DNA of 64,000 nucleotides from Lytechinus pictus (Eukaryota > Echinodermata > Echinoidea > Temnopleuroida > Toxopneustidae). How positions within the stretch are numbered: the stretch's first letter is position 1; every line of letters starts with the position of its first letter. The translations under genes were made by a program, and so were the position numbers. The notes below the pieces were generated by a model. That model had not been told where the DNA came from. It was given only the letters and a program-made list of their open reading frames with translations, and did no database searches. This document shows positions 35,401-47,389 of this stretch, one piece after another. The stretch covers positions 52,358,901-52,422,900 of the forward strand of contig NC_087249.1 in NCBI RefSeq assembly GCF_037042905.1, in the 5' to 3' direction.

Positions 35401-35906
35401 TTATGTACACCAAAAGTGGTCATTTTCAATAGAACATGGAGAAACATGATAATATAACTTTGACAGTTGAAAACATAATTTGACAATGATTTCTTCATCA
35501 TATTGGATAAGATCAATAAATAAATCTTTAAATAGTGGCCTTTTGGAGAATAATTAAAATTTAATCCAGTGATTGTTACTAGTAAATGTTCAGTGATTGT
35601 ATCAAACCAACTAAATTATTTTTACTTTGAATATAATGTAGCGACACAAAATAGTTATTAATCAAGGGGCCTCATTTGCCCCACTTTGACGGGGCAAATA
35701 AGGCCACTTGATAGCAATGATTAATGCTCATTAATATGCAAATGAGACTGAATTGATTAGTTCTCATATTTCTATTGGATAATGTAGGTTTACTGTAGAC
35801 CTACAATGTAATATTAGACAACTAATAACGTTTTTGCGGGTATGCTTTTTAAAGATATGAATGGAATTATGAAAAAGGTGGCCTTATTTACCCCACTCTC
35901 CCCTAC
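32478..35906. mobile_element. Compound element with GTAGGGGAGAGT ends, containing the 2.35-kb element
   Basis: GTAGGGGAGAGT at 32478-32489 is matched by ACTCTCCCCTAC at 35895-35906. An internal 23-bp perfect inverted pair (GGGGAGAGTGGGG-type at 34924-34946; its complement at 35881-35903) delimits a ~980-bp unit. A perfect 27-bp inverted repeat (32490-32516 and 34896-34922) encloses the GGGCATTTTCAC element. This suggests one element inserted in the loop of an older hairpin. Confidence 0.55.
32529..34878 (+). mobile_element. 2350-bp non-autonomous DNA transposon, GGGCATTTTCAC ends, 4-bp TSD (copy A)
   Basis: The termini GGGCATTTTCAC and GTGAAAATGCCC are flanked by CTAC direct repeats (32525-32528 and 34879-34882). 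About nine copies of TAATGTCAGTTACC, all in the same orientation, lie in two clusters (about 32885-33115 and 34254-34866); the last abuts the right terminus. No transposase frame is seen. A second full-length copy in inverse orientation is at 53618-55938 and a short derivative at 41610-41713. The superfamily is not assigned. Confidence 0.8.
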
Positions 35907-36191
35907 ATGTACATGAATCATGTCAGAATATTTATTTGGATTATTTCTGTGCATGATTACTGTATTATATATATTGCTTGAAATTCATTGCTCTATGCAT
36001 TTGCCGAAGATTATATTTACTCTACTTAACCCATGCAAGACTGAGTCTGCATATACTGCCTAGGCCTACAAGTTGGGGTTTATGACAAATCAATGTGTGT
36101 TATTGTATAATCAGTCAGTCTCTAACCAGCTTATGTTAGTGAGGAGTAAGTGTGTAAGGCACCTTGTCAAAGGTCAGAACATCGTCTCTAC
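35907..36191. other. Intergenic, nothing recognised
   Basis: AT-rich sequence without recognisable features. Confidence 0.4.
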
Positions 36192-36565
36192 CTAGCCATG
36201 AGGACTCCTTGATGATTATTTTTACATATACTTTTACGTCACAGAGCCTTGACATGCTGCACATTGCCTATAAAGCGAGACATGTAAACACGAAAGGATT
36301 TCCCTAGGAAATCCATCTTTAGAACTAGAAATCGCTTAAATTTGTTGGATTTTATTTATACACCTTCATACGCCTAATGCATATGAAGGTGTGAAAAATT
36401 TCTTAGTATGAATATGAAAAATGAGAGGTTTCTTACCAGACCGATCTCGTATAGATCCCTCTATCCATTCGTAAACACCACAAATACAATAGGCTTGAAC
36501 CGCTTCGTTATGATGTAAAAGTATATGTAAAAATATTTGAAATATAACAGAGTCCTCAAGGCTAG
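36192..36565. mobile_element. 374-bp MITE with 7-8 bp TSD (hAT-like)
   Basis: Ends CTAGCCATGAGGACTC and GAGTCCTCAAGGCTAG. Target duplication TCTCTAC at 36185-36191 and 36566-36572, possibly 8 bp if the adjoining C is included. TTTTTACATATACTTTTACG and its complement extend the inverted repeats, and a CACCTTCATA/TATGAAGGTG hairpin sits in the middle. An 8-bp duplication is characteristic of hAT elements. Confidence 0.75.
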
Positions 36566-39400
36566 TCTCTACCCCAGGAATCCTGCAAGCAGCTATGTAC
36601 TACAAGTCATCACAGTCGCCATAGACAAAACAATGGGGACTGCAGTGAAAGCTGTAATGAAGAGATGAATAAGATCCTTATAGCAGGATTCATACTAAAA
36701 GTCAAAGCGCTGACTTTTGACAAGTTGCCTAAAGCGTGGATATGTACAGTACATGCTCTGAAACTTCACAATCGTCAGTAGCTGGAATTATTTGAAGAAT
36801 GGTTGGACAAAACACAAGTATTCAATTGAAACGTGATAGTTTTATTTGTTTATTATAGCCTACATGTACATGTATTAAACAACAAAAACGTCAGTACTGA
36901 TTTCAGAAAACTATCATGTGCTTGTATATTTTAGCACTTACATATTGTGTCAATCATGCTAAAGAAGTGTTTAGTATTTGACATACTGTGTTGTATACAC
37001 CTTTGCCCATTTCCTGAATCCCTGTCTCTATGGTTCAAGATTCAGACCTTTTAACTTGAATTCATTTTATGTCAAGAAGTAATTTGTGATATGAGACACA
37101 GTAGTTGTCACCTTGCATTCCATAAATCTGTGGAATATGATGAATCACCTTTCAGTTATTCAATTAAAAAGCAATATTTTGTAGATTTTAGAATATACAG
37201 AGATACATGTAAAAATTTAATTTTTGCAATGTAGATTTATAAGTAAGTAAAATACCATCATCCAAATAGTTTCAATGAATAAAGAATGAAATAATTTTGT
37301 CCTGATAAGTTTAGATTAGCTTTCCCTCTTGGGAAACTCCTTCAACTGGAATGCTTGTAAGAATTGATCAAAAGTCTGAATCATCACTGAGCATTAGACA
37401 TTTCATGCACAAAAGGTTCTTTTTTGCCTGAAAGTGGAGAGTGACAGCTAGTTAGAAATGGTATTTTTATGCATCTAAGAATACTTTTTATTAACATTCC
37501 TTTCCTGAGCATCTTTCAGTACCAATTGTACAACTTTAATGAAAGAGTTAGCTTGAATTGATTTTTATATATTGTATTTTAACTTTATTTAGGATTTAAT
37601 AAGTAGCTTTTGACCGTGTCTAGGCCGGGGTATTTGGGAGATCATATGGCCCCCCTTGAGATCTTAGTCATCGATCGCGCCAAAAATTTGTCTGGCCTGT
37701 CTGGAATATAATCTACAAATATATTATTTCATGCAAATTGCTATTGATTATGCTAATTGGTCTGATATGCACTTGCAAAATGTTGCGTAATTTTTACTGT
37801 GTAATATTTCTGAACTGCTTCTTTAACCAAGAATTAAGTTCAGTGTCTTTGACAGAAGCAAACCTCCGTTTCATATAGTTTAGCCTATAATGAAGTGGAC
37901 TATAAATGGAAAGACACTATTCTGGCTTAAAGGCAGCTCAGATTTTTACAAAGGTACCATAAACTTTTTAGAGGTACTTTGATAAAGTTGTAGTCTGACT
38001 TTCATGTAATATGAGTAAAGTTGAATATCTAATGAAGTATATTGAAATTTGACTAGAAAATGTGTCTGATACTCTATGATTGTCTATCTTGAATACAATG
38101 TATATTGAAATTCTGATACCTGTTGTACATTTCTTTTCAAGAAAGATGTTTTATATACATATACTCAGAACTTGAGCATTAAATCTATCAAGTTGATATT
38201 GAAATTCATTATTGTCATTGAATTATTTTTAAGGCATCCAATTCGTGCATCTCACAATTCTTGCACACAAGTTGTGCCCTCCGATGGATTAACAATTGTC
38301 TGGTACTTCATTTGCACTTTTCACTGTTTCTCTTGTATTCTGTGTAATTTCAAACCTTATTCAAATCCCTATTCTTCCCTGTACTTGGGATTGATTGTTC
38401 AGTGGAATATTAATAATCACTCGTGCATTTAAATCATGTGCTTCATTCAATTTTTCTGGCAGATTGTATACAAAAGATTCCTGCCTAGCTACAGACTTGC
38501 AGGCCAGTACAGTGCAAACTGAAACATACTTTTTGTAATGATAATTATAATTAATTAGGCCTACTTTTCGCTACCTCTGGCAAGTCTGGTCAGATCATAT
38601 GAGCAGGCAAATTGTTAATTTTTACAAGGGAAAGCAAAAATAAACAATATTTCTTAAAGTATGATTTGAAATTACTCTACTGGCCGCAACGGTGACACAT
38701 AAAATCATAAACTAGATAGCCGATATTCCATCAAACTAGTCTTAAATTTGGTTTTGTGGAAGTTTTTGGAAATTTGTAAAATGTTGATTTAGAATGTTAA
38801 TATACAACATTTTGCCCAATTTCAGGACACAATGAGGCTTTATTTGTTTTCATATCCATGTTTCTTAATCAAATAAAATTCCCAATTTTATATTTTCAAC
38901 ACTAAATCACTTTTCAGCTTTCCCATGAAACTGTCGGCACCGTATGTTACTGCCAACACCTTGAGTGCATCTCTGTTGGAAGCTAAATTAAGTTGAAGTT
39001 CATTGTTATTCTTTTTATGAAAACTTCTTGCTCATATTTAAATCAGCACCCCATGCACGTTAATGAGGAAAAACACCCTCAAAATGTGAGTTTCCCCATT
39101 GTGTCGCCATGAACATGATTCCTTCTTTTTAGGAATAGTAAGGGTATTTATATTTTCCTTGCCTAACTCTTGTTTGCATACAGGTGCATACATTCCTCAG
39201 GTGCTCTATTGTAGGGAGCTTGCACACAAAAAGGGCTGCTGCATTGTCAGGAGTTTGCACACTACTCTACTCTATTCTATCATGAAGCCATTACTTCAAA
39301 CCCCCGTTTGGAGAAAGACCGCAGTTCAGATTGCAAACTGCGGTGTTATACCCCATTTTCAATTTGGATCTCCCAAAAATCATTTCCAAGCCCTTATCAA
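36566..39400. other. Intergenic, no gene seen
   Basis: AT-rich, low in CpG. No open frame over 90 codons and no recognisable exon or repeat. A short CCGCAGTT/AACTGCGG hairpin lies just inside its right side near 39320. Confidence 0.4.
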
Positions 39401-39681
39401 CCGCGCTTGGCCAGGTACTGTAATCCAGGGGTAATCCCCGCTGTCTCAATTTCACCTCCACAGGCCAGTATATGAGCGTTGAGCAAAGGACGAAAAGATA
39501 AACAACAGCTGTGCTATTACGTAAGACTTCTCTGCCTGTAGGACCTTCGGAATGAAATTATTGTATTCGATATTTAATTACGTTTTCAAAGGCATATTGT
39601 ATTCAGTAATCCAATGTTAGTCCATTTTCAATTTCGAACGAAGAAAATCGACCTCGAAATAAGGAAAGTAAGCGAATAAAA
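39401..39681 (+). promoter_or_regulatory. CpG-containing 5' flank of the tentative gene
   Basis: CpG frequency rises here after 2.8 kb of AT-rich sequence and continues into the open frame at 39682. The ATG context AAAAATGACG is favourable (A at -3). No defined promoter element was identified. Confidence 0.3.
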
Positions 39682-42600
39682 ATGACGGCATGCTTTGCAG
39701 GGACCGCACTCAGCGCTGCACATGCATCCCATCGTGTGTGGCCCCCTGCTGTGACTGTATTTGCCGGGCTGTTGTGTTATCTTCGGACCGACGTCAAGAA
39801 ACAGGTGTTTTGATACTTAAATTGCTTGCTTGGGGCAGTTAGGGTTTGTCGTACTTGGAGAAGAGAATTGATGAGAAGGGAAACTGGGGTATAGTGTTCT
39901 CAAATGGAAGTTTTTCGTCATGTATTCTATTCTGCTTATTCATTTCTTTTCTGTTTTCTGCTACACTGCACAGAGCTGACACAAAATGTGGTCCCTGTAT
40001 TGTCAAGGAATAGTTCACATTAATACTAGGACAAAAAAGTATGCAAAATAACAATTAAATTGTTTTCTGTTGCTAGGCAATTAGGACAGCAGTCAGATAG
40101 TTTGGTAGAAATTGGGATGTGTCAAGAACTGATTTGGGGTGTTCATTGTGAGCAAGATACCCTGGGCAGGATACTGTATTTGACTTTGGCTCAGGGAGAA
40201 GGATAAGTTCACCTCATCGTGTATGTGAGATGTTGGTGTGTCTTGGTTGAGACCGGTGAGAAGAAGGTTGATTCCCCACCAGCATTTACAGGCTGGCAAT
40301 CCTACAATCCTTCACATGGCTGCCCACACACCAAGATCAGCAACAATAAAGGACCTAACTTCCCAAGATATCCGTAAGTTGTTATTATTCTGTAAATTTT
40401 GTAAATCTAAATTTAATTACTTGCACGTTTAATACCTTAAAAGTCGGTGATGAATATTGTACAATTCTGATTTCAAGACTCAAAGTAAATGTTTTTTTTT
40501 TTCAATGTTTCTTGGCATTATCGTGAAAATGGGAACCACCGTTCACTTCGTACAGCAGCGCTTTATTCAGTCACACGCATAGTTCCCTATTTCAACTCCA
40601 TTCATTTTGTGCACAAGTGCGCGCATGCCTGAAAACCATGATTTGGCCCATTTCCTTCCATAAAATTCTGGAAGCAACAGTAATTCTGTATTACAGAAGG
40701 ATGAAGTGATGTGATGTTGATTTTAATTTAAATGGTTATACATGTAGGAATCATCAAAAGGAATGGTCAATCTTGAATGGAAGTATGTTATCAAGCAGAA
40801 GTAAGGACAGATTAGTTATCGCATGATGGTAAGAGGGAATGTTTTTCTAGAAAACTTAACCATAGTTCTTGGATCCTTATCAAACAAAGGAGAAATCTGT
40901 ATAGATTTAAAAAAGAGTCATACATGTAAGTACTTGCATGAATTACTAGCATTCGTATGAAATTCTGATAATTCAGTATACATGTAACTGTTTTCAACCA
41001 AAATACTTATGTTAAATTTGTGGAGTGTAGTATCAGGTTATTGCATGCTAAATTTGCTCCCATTAGAATATTGAATTAAAGGGGTACTACAGGCTGAAAA
41101 TAATATGGTTTTAACAGATAAGAAAAATCAAACAAAACAAATTTGATCAAAATCGGACAAGAAAAAAATATATAATCATGACATTTTAAATTTTGCGTTA
41201 TTTCGGTGAAACAGTATGTCTTCATGAATATTCTATGAGGAAATCGATGTCATATTCCCACTTGTTGTTTTGTTTATTAATATATGAAATTAGGTTAATT
41301 CACATTTTGTCCTCCAAGAATTGAAAATATTGGATTGACAACTGATTTAAATGCATGAAATATTAATTGCTAGCCCGGCGGCATGGGCGCCATGTGCCTC
41401 ATGCAGAGGCAATGGTCGGACAGCGCTCTGTGGGCCGATTTTTACAAAAAATGCAGCTCATTGTGGTGGATCAATGCGGCCGAAACGGCATAACAAAAAA
41501 TATGCAAAGCTTTGGAATGGATTTCTTTATTTTTTCTCAATTAGAAGAAAATGCTCCCAGAAATGCTACATTGTATGCTTTGAAACGCTTTATTTGTTCT
41601 TCTCTATAAGGGCATTTTCAACAAATATCATTTGTTGTTTTAGAGATAATCATACACACCATGAAAAGTGTGTAAAATTGTGCCGGGTAACGTCAGTTAC
41701 CGTGAAAATGCCCATAAGATAAAAATGCTATGCCTTGGAACGGAAATTTGAGTGTAAAAATTGGGTTCCTCTCCGCGGCACATATCCACCACACATTAAA
41801 TACTGGGTGCTCCCACCCGGGCTCTATACAGCAATATCATTGTCAATACAGAAGCTCGAGCTGACATTTTGTTGCGATTTAGACCTAAAACCAGAACATT
41901 CTAAGCACTGTCGGTACAGAGAGCTCCTAAATATTAGCATTGTAAAATAATCACAATTTAATGATAAAAGTGTGAAATTTGATATTTTCTGACAGACCGA
42001 GCAAGAAAACGGTATATAAAGCAGTTGACACTGCCTTGCGGGACACAACAGTATATAATTTTTCTGTCAGTAATTGGTCCAAAAGTCCCTTTTCCCAACA
42101 GACATCTCTATCTGTTGGAACTTACATGACAAAATCAAAGATGTAATTCAGAGTGTGTAGCTATAAAACAAGCAGAATAAATACTCAGTGCGTCCTATAA
42201 AAAAGGAAACTGGGTTTTCTATGTCTTTTTTCTTCAAAGGCTAATGAATTAGGATGTTTCATTTACATCATACAATTCAATTATTTTAATACCTATATGA
42301 GATGAGCACTTCAAGCATTAATGAGCAAGACGAATTTGAAATCTCAATGTCAAAATCTCAAATCAAGACAGGCTTCCATCGTCACCAATAGTAGCAAATT
42401 TATTGTAAAAACATATTTTATAATTCTGAAATCTATCTATGAAAATGGGTTTCCTTTTTTATGGGACACACTGTATATTTACTTACATGAACTTTTAAAA
42501 AGCTTTGCACAAAAAGCACTTACGAGTCTGAGTATTTGACATCATTCAAGTGGAGTTGTATTCGCATTGCTCTATTAATTCCAATCATATTTTAAATGAA

Positions 42601-43697
42601 GAGTTCTATCTCGTTTTGCATAACGAGGCGAAATTCTGCTTATGCCGCTCTTTGCATTCATCAAAGAAATCGCCCTGAAGTTTTCAACAGTGGAAGCTAT
42701 GTCATTAAAAGTTTTGAAGGACAAGTCCACCCCAACAAAAAGTTGATTTAAACAAAAAGAGAAAAATCCAACAAGCATACACTGAAATATTTCATCAAAA
42801 TCGGATGTAAAATAAGAAAGTTATGACATTTTTAAGTTTGTCTTAATTTTACAAAATAGTTATATGCACATCCCGGTTGGTATGCAAATGAGAGAACTGA
42901 TGACATCACTCACTATTTCTTTTGTATTTTATGAAATGAAATATTCTAATTTTCTCATTGTCCTGAGAAACAAAGTTTTATTTCCCCCTGAACGTGTGGA
43001 ATTACTTTTAACATTTTGTGGTTCAGTCAAGTTGGTCCTAATTGTCAAATTTATAAAAATTGAAATATTGTATAATTCAAACAATTAAAAACAAAAGAAA
43101 TAGCGAGTGAAGGACATTGATTCTCTCATTTGCATGTGATAAAATTGTGCATATAACTATTTTGTGAAAAATAAGCGAAACTTAAAAATGTCACAACTTT
43201 CTTATTTTACATCCGATTTTGACGAAATATTCAGAATTATGCTTGTCTGATTTTTCTCTTTTGATTCAAATCAACATTTTTTTCGATAGACTTGACCTTT
43301 AATGTTAGAGGGTTTTTGTGAAAGAAAGTAAAGTAATTTTAAAAATTAAAAAAGCAACAAAAAGGGATTTGTGACCGTTCGCTGTGTGATAAGTTTGTAA
43401 ATGAAGCGTAATGACATAGAAAAAAATTGAGGGAAGTTACAAACTCCTCAAAAAATTATGGGGTTGCAACCCCCAGGACCCCCGTTTCCCAGAGCCATGG
43501 AATTGTAACGTTTAGAATTCTCTTTGATATTGAAAGTAAGACAATATTTTGTGAATTATAAGCAGATCTTAATTTGATTTAAATTTACATGTAAGAACTG
43601 AATACACACAACTTGATAACTAAAGACAAAACAAAAAGAAAAATATAATTGCTTTCTTTTTCTTTATTCAGTTATGAGTGCCACATCCAAATACAGT
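39682..43697 (+). CDS. Tentative gene: signal-anchor-like first exon plus two further exons, family unknown, 3' end not found
   Basis: Exons proposed: 39682-39804 (41 codons, AAACAG|GTGTTT), 40292-40373 (TTTACAG acceptor, GTAAGT donor), and a 26-nt exon 43672-43697 (TTTCTTTATTCAG acceptor, GTAAGT donor). Phases fit: 0, then one base carried over, then closed by TT. Exon 1 encodes a hydrophobic stretch PPAVTVFAGLLCYL followed by RTDVKKQ, like a single membrane anchor with a positive flank. Exon 2 contains AAHTPRSATIKDLTSQDI. I do not recognise the family. Each exon is too short to be convincing alone; the case rests on phase agreement, splice-site quality and the CpG-rich 5' end. The third exon is the weakest and the terminal exon is missing. 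Confidence 0.35.
41080..41350 (+). mobile_element. Partial TTAA-type MITE arm
   Basis: TTAA at 41076-41079 is followed by AGGGGTACTACAGGCTG and then 'atcaaaatcggacaag', the block shared with the MITEs at 8290 and 42718. No matching right arm was found, so it is truncated. Its right boundary is a guess. Confidence 0.45.
41610..41713 (+). mobile_element. 104-bp deletion derivative of the GGGCATTTTCAC element (copy C)
   Basis: Ends GGGCATTTTCA and GTGAAAATGCCC are flanked by ATAA direct repeats (41606-41609 and 41714-41717). The interior matches the last ~85 bases of copy A ('tttgttgttttagagata', 'gtcagttaccgtgaaaat'). One TAACGTCAGTTACC motif is retained next to the right end. Confidence 0.85.
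42186..42473. mobile_element. 288-bp mariner-like MITE (CAGTGCGTCC ends)
   Basis: CAGTGCGTCCTATAAAAAAG and its near-complement CTTTTTTATGGGACACACTG are inverted; TA follows the right end. A longer relative is at 50529-51008. CAGTG ends at a TA site suggest Tc1/mariner. Confidence 0.65.
42718..43298. mobile_element. 581-bp foldback MITE, TTGA/TTAA flanks
   Basis: AGGACAAGTCC on the left and GACTTGACCT on the right, followed by TTAA at 43299-43302; the left flank is TTGA, one change from TTAA. The arms of ~200 bases match in reverse complement ('aatcggatgtaaaataagaaag' against 'ctttcttattttacatccgatt'). Confidence 0.75.
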
Positions 43698-43974
43698 GTA
43701 AGTAGAAAAATATTATCTCTTGTGAGTTTCAAAATAACAATACATGGAACAACATATTAATAATGAAATACAATGGAAGATTGTGATCCTGGAAGATTTT
43801 CAGAAGTAGAATAAACAATGACAACTACTACAGTGTATGTCCTTTGTTATTCAATTATTACAAGCAGGCAATAACAGCATTAGCAAATTTCTCTATTGAT
43901 TAAATCAGATGCAAATCTATACCTCCTCTCCTTTACAAGCCAAATAATTGAGAGAATAAAGAATCTGAGAAATA

Positions 43975-44090
43975 TAGATTAAAGGTCTTCTCAAAGGATA
44001 TGAGTGCAGCAGGGCTTTGAACCCAGTACCTTGTGGGTCAAAGCCAAGAGACTTACCCTCTGGACCACAACACCTCTGGATATATCTTAA
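43975..44090 (-). mobile_element. tRNA-derived SINE fragment
   Basis: On the minus strand, A-box-like GTGGTCCAGAGGG and B-box-like TGGGTTCAAAGCCC are followed by 'gcactcatatcctttgagaag'. It is related to the SINE at 49503-49790. Confidence 0.6.
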
Positions 44091-45174
44091 AGAAAATTTC
44101 ATTAGCTGAAACTTAGATCGTATATCAGAAATAGTGAATTGAAAGTGAAATGCAAGCAAAAGTCCATTTCATATGCAGACTTTAATTTATTTTTAATTCA
44201 TTTTCATTTTTTGGTGTTGCTGCAAAAGTGAGATGCAAGGCATATTCATATATATTTGTAAACACATTGTCAACTACATGTACATGGACACATAAAATCA
44301 AAATGATTAAGTAACATTCGTATTTTGTTCCATTTGAACTTCACAAGAAAAAATATAGACAAAGATACATGTATCTAAAGAATTCAAATTAGAACTAATA
44401 TTGCTTTGAAAGAGAACAAAACTGGTCTCATTTAAAATATGTAAAATATTTCAGTTTTAACAAAAAAATCATCTCTTATATATACAAATCATACAATATA
44501 GTTGAGGTACTAACAATTATTCATAGTTCCCAATCTACCAATGAAACTGTAATTGAAATGCATTCCCAAAATGAAAATGAGGGTCATCAATGTTTCTTTT
44601 TTTATATAACTTAATCAGTATCATTGTCAATAATTTGCACAAATTTGCTAAGCTTAGATCCCCTCTTTTATTTGATGCAAAATATGATATGCATATTCAA
44701 AGCATGAGTGAGTAAAAATCATTTTAAGAGAGGGTAACAAAATGCATTTTCCAGTGTCTGAGTTTTAAAAGGAAAATTACATTCCCATACAACACCTGAA
44801 TAAAAATAGGAAATGATGTAGAAATAATAAACTCTATTTGTTTAAAATGGTGTTTTAATTGTACAAAACAAAGATGTTTTCACTGCTGGAATGAATGCCT
44901 GCCATAGCAGTAGAGTATGAAGTTTCACCCACCACTTGTCAATCAGCCATGCGTCAAGTCTTTTGTATACTATTCTTGACGCTGTGACGGCATCCAGTGA
45001 AACAAATTTGATTTCTGAAATTATGGAAATGCAATTCTCCAGAAATAAACATGACATTGTTATGAATTTGTTGCCCATTATACTTTATTGGCAGACATCA
45101 ATTTTTCTACACATATTTAAAACGAAATCAATATTTTATTGTTCGAAATCTGAAATAGAAATACATCAAATTCT
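44091..45174. other. Intergenic, no gene seen
   Basis: AT-rich sequence without recognisable coding or repeat structure. Confidence 0.35.
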
Positions 45175-45354
45175 TTTTGCCCAATTGATTTGCAGCCACT
45201 GTGCAGCACCAGATCGACGTAGCTATATCCCTTGAATCATTGAACGCCAAACAGGGTAGCAGCAACTATCTTTTGGTCTGACGCGGTTGGGTTTGAACTC
45301 CCGACCTCCCGGTTGTGAGACAAACGCTCTACCAACTGAGCCAACAGACCGGTT
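45175..45354 (-). mobile_element. tRNA-derived SINE
   Basis: On the minus strand, GTCTGTTGGCTCAGTTGG (A-box region) and GGGAGTTCAAACCC (B-box region) are well preserved, followed by the body 'gttgctgctaccctgtttgg'. The tail side near 45175 is approximate. Confidence 0.75.
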
Positions 45355-45400
45355 ACTTTCCAATAACTTTCCTTTGAAACGCAGGTACTTTTTGTACCCA

Positions 45401-45570
45401 GGGGGGCCACTTCCATTGACGAGTAGATACCATGCGTGACCATGGGGTTTTGAAAAGCACCCTAAACAAGTATTTTCCATGTTCTGAAAATGCACCCCTT
45501 AACAAGTATTGGAAACCCTACCCTTAACAAGTATTGGAACAAAACGGTACCCTTGACAAGGGCAAATAGG
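45401..45570 (-). repeat. Dispersed repeat 'CTTGTTTAGGGTGC / ACTTGTTAAGGGG' (inverse copy)
   Basis: Contains CTAAACAAGTATTTTCC, then 'cccttaacaagtattgg' twice. It matches the reverse complement of 59215-59420. The outer edge has 'ggccacttccattgacgagt'. Confidence 0.65.
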
Positions 45571-46395
45571 TTATAATTAATTAATACTTATTTCATATTA
45601 AATGAATGCTCTCATTTCCATATATTATTTCAATTATTTAAAGAGGGAAAATTTCATACTTATTTGCATATCTGTTGGGCATCCATGGAAAATGCAAGCA
45701 AATTCAGAGATAACAATTTCTAACAGTAAAAAAATAAAGAAAAAAAAATCATAGATATACTTGTAATTGATATCTAATACATAGCTAGTTTTTCTTTTTT
45801 TTCATATTGAAAGTAAGACTCCTAATAAATAGAAATCATAGAAAAATTAGTTGGAAATAGGTAGAAATTCATTTACATCATCTTGATCATGCATTTTCCC
45901 CCTCGAAACTATTTATTCCTTGAATTTAAAATAAATAAATGAAGTTAAATAAATGAAGAATTTTACAATGTACACTTCATATTACTATTAATACACTGTT
46001 ACATCCTCATTATTATAAAATGAATGAAGTCCAACAGCATTTTTTTGTAGCAATCCTACTCGGCTTCTTTTCCTTGTTAATCCTCCCATTTCCACATAGA
46101 AACAATGGCGAGGGGGAATAACTATGAAAGACACTGAATGGTTAACAAGACTGCTAAAATACTTAGTTTAACAATGTCTTTATGTGAAGGGTGTGGAATA
46201 GGCAAGCTACATGTATTGTCAAATGGGTATGAGGGGGGGGGGGTTGCATGAAACTAAATTAAAATTGATTGCACATTTGCAATTTATGGATCAGTTTTAA
46301 CCATAGCCATTAAATTAAAAATTTAAATTAATGTATCAGATTTAACTATAGAAAAAAAATCGAATTTGCAAATTAATTGATAAATATTAATTTAA
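45571..46395. other. Intergenic, no gene seen
   Basis: AT-rich; a G9 tract near 46232. Nothing else recognised. Confidence 0.35.
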
Positions 46396-47153
46396 AGGAA
46401 AATAAAACCCCAAATCTGATACCACATAATATCATTGAAAATGCAGGATAATCAAAATTGATCCACTTATATCCCAATCTGATGGAGTATCACCTCTTTT
46501 AAAGTTGGGCTTCGGGTTCAAAGTCTCTGGATGGAGGTCGCCATTTTTGCGGGGGTACATGTAGTTCAAAATTGTGATGTCAGCGACAAACTACATCTCT
46601 TATGCATATGCCTATTATAGATCCTATTTTACCAATAATAAATCAAATATAAACATAAAACTCACTAGAATATTATTCCACAATTTGTTTTATATTATAG
46701 TAAAAAAATATATGTTTTGATGAATTTTTATAATAGCTTTTACACCCACCACATGTACGATTTCGAAATTGGCAAATTATAACTAATGTGGACAATGTAG
46801 ATAAGGGTGTAAAATTAATCATTAGAATTCATCATCAAATCATATTTTGAAACTATAATATATATCAAACAAAATTTGAATATTTTTTAATGAGATTATG
46901 TGTACATTTGATTTATTATTTGTAAAATAGAATCTATAATAGGCAAACGTAGATATCTACATAGAGATGTAGTTCGTAGCTGACAATTTTGAACTAACCC
47001 CGCGAAAATGGCAACCTCCATCCAGAGACTTTGAATACAGGTAGGTAAAGCTCCATACCAGGAAATCGGATTGGGGTATAAGTGCACTCATTTTGATTGT
47101 CCAGTATTTAACAATTATTTTATGTTGTATTAGATTTCGAGTATCATTTTCCT
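46396..47153. mobile_element. 758-bp foldback MITE with TTAA target duplication
   Basis: TTAA at 46392-46395 and 47154-47157. Ends AGGAAAAT and ATTTTCCT. Arms of ~270 bases match in reverse complement: 'agtctctggatggaggtcgcc' near 46520 against 'ggcaacctccatccagagact' near 47010, and 'gcctattatagat' on the left against 'atctataataggc' on the right. Confidence 0.8.
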
Positions 47154-47389
47154 TTAAGTACATACATTTTTAAAGGAGAAGTTTTAACCAGACAAAATGA
47201 ATTCAAATTTGCAATTAATGGATTAGTTTCACCTTTAGAAAAGCAAAATCACGCTCTGTTTTGAGGAGAGAAGCAATCAATTTCAAGATTTACAAAGAAG
47301 TTAAGGAACAATGTTGAACTGCAATTAGATGTAAATTCCATGCAAAGCATTCTACGACTGATACGAACCTTAACACAGAGGTGACACGA

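Noticed and set aside
39099-39434. 111-codon plus-strand frame
   Set aside because: No domain, no codon-usage or splice support, and a hairpin inside; probably chance.
45196-45225. A possible terminal exon (acceptor TTTGCAG then an in-frame TAG) for the tentative gene
   Set aside because: It falls within the body of a tRNA-derived SINE on the other strand.
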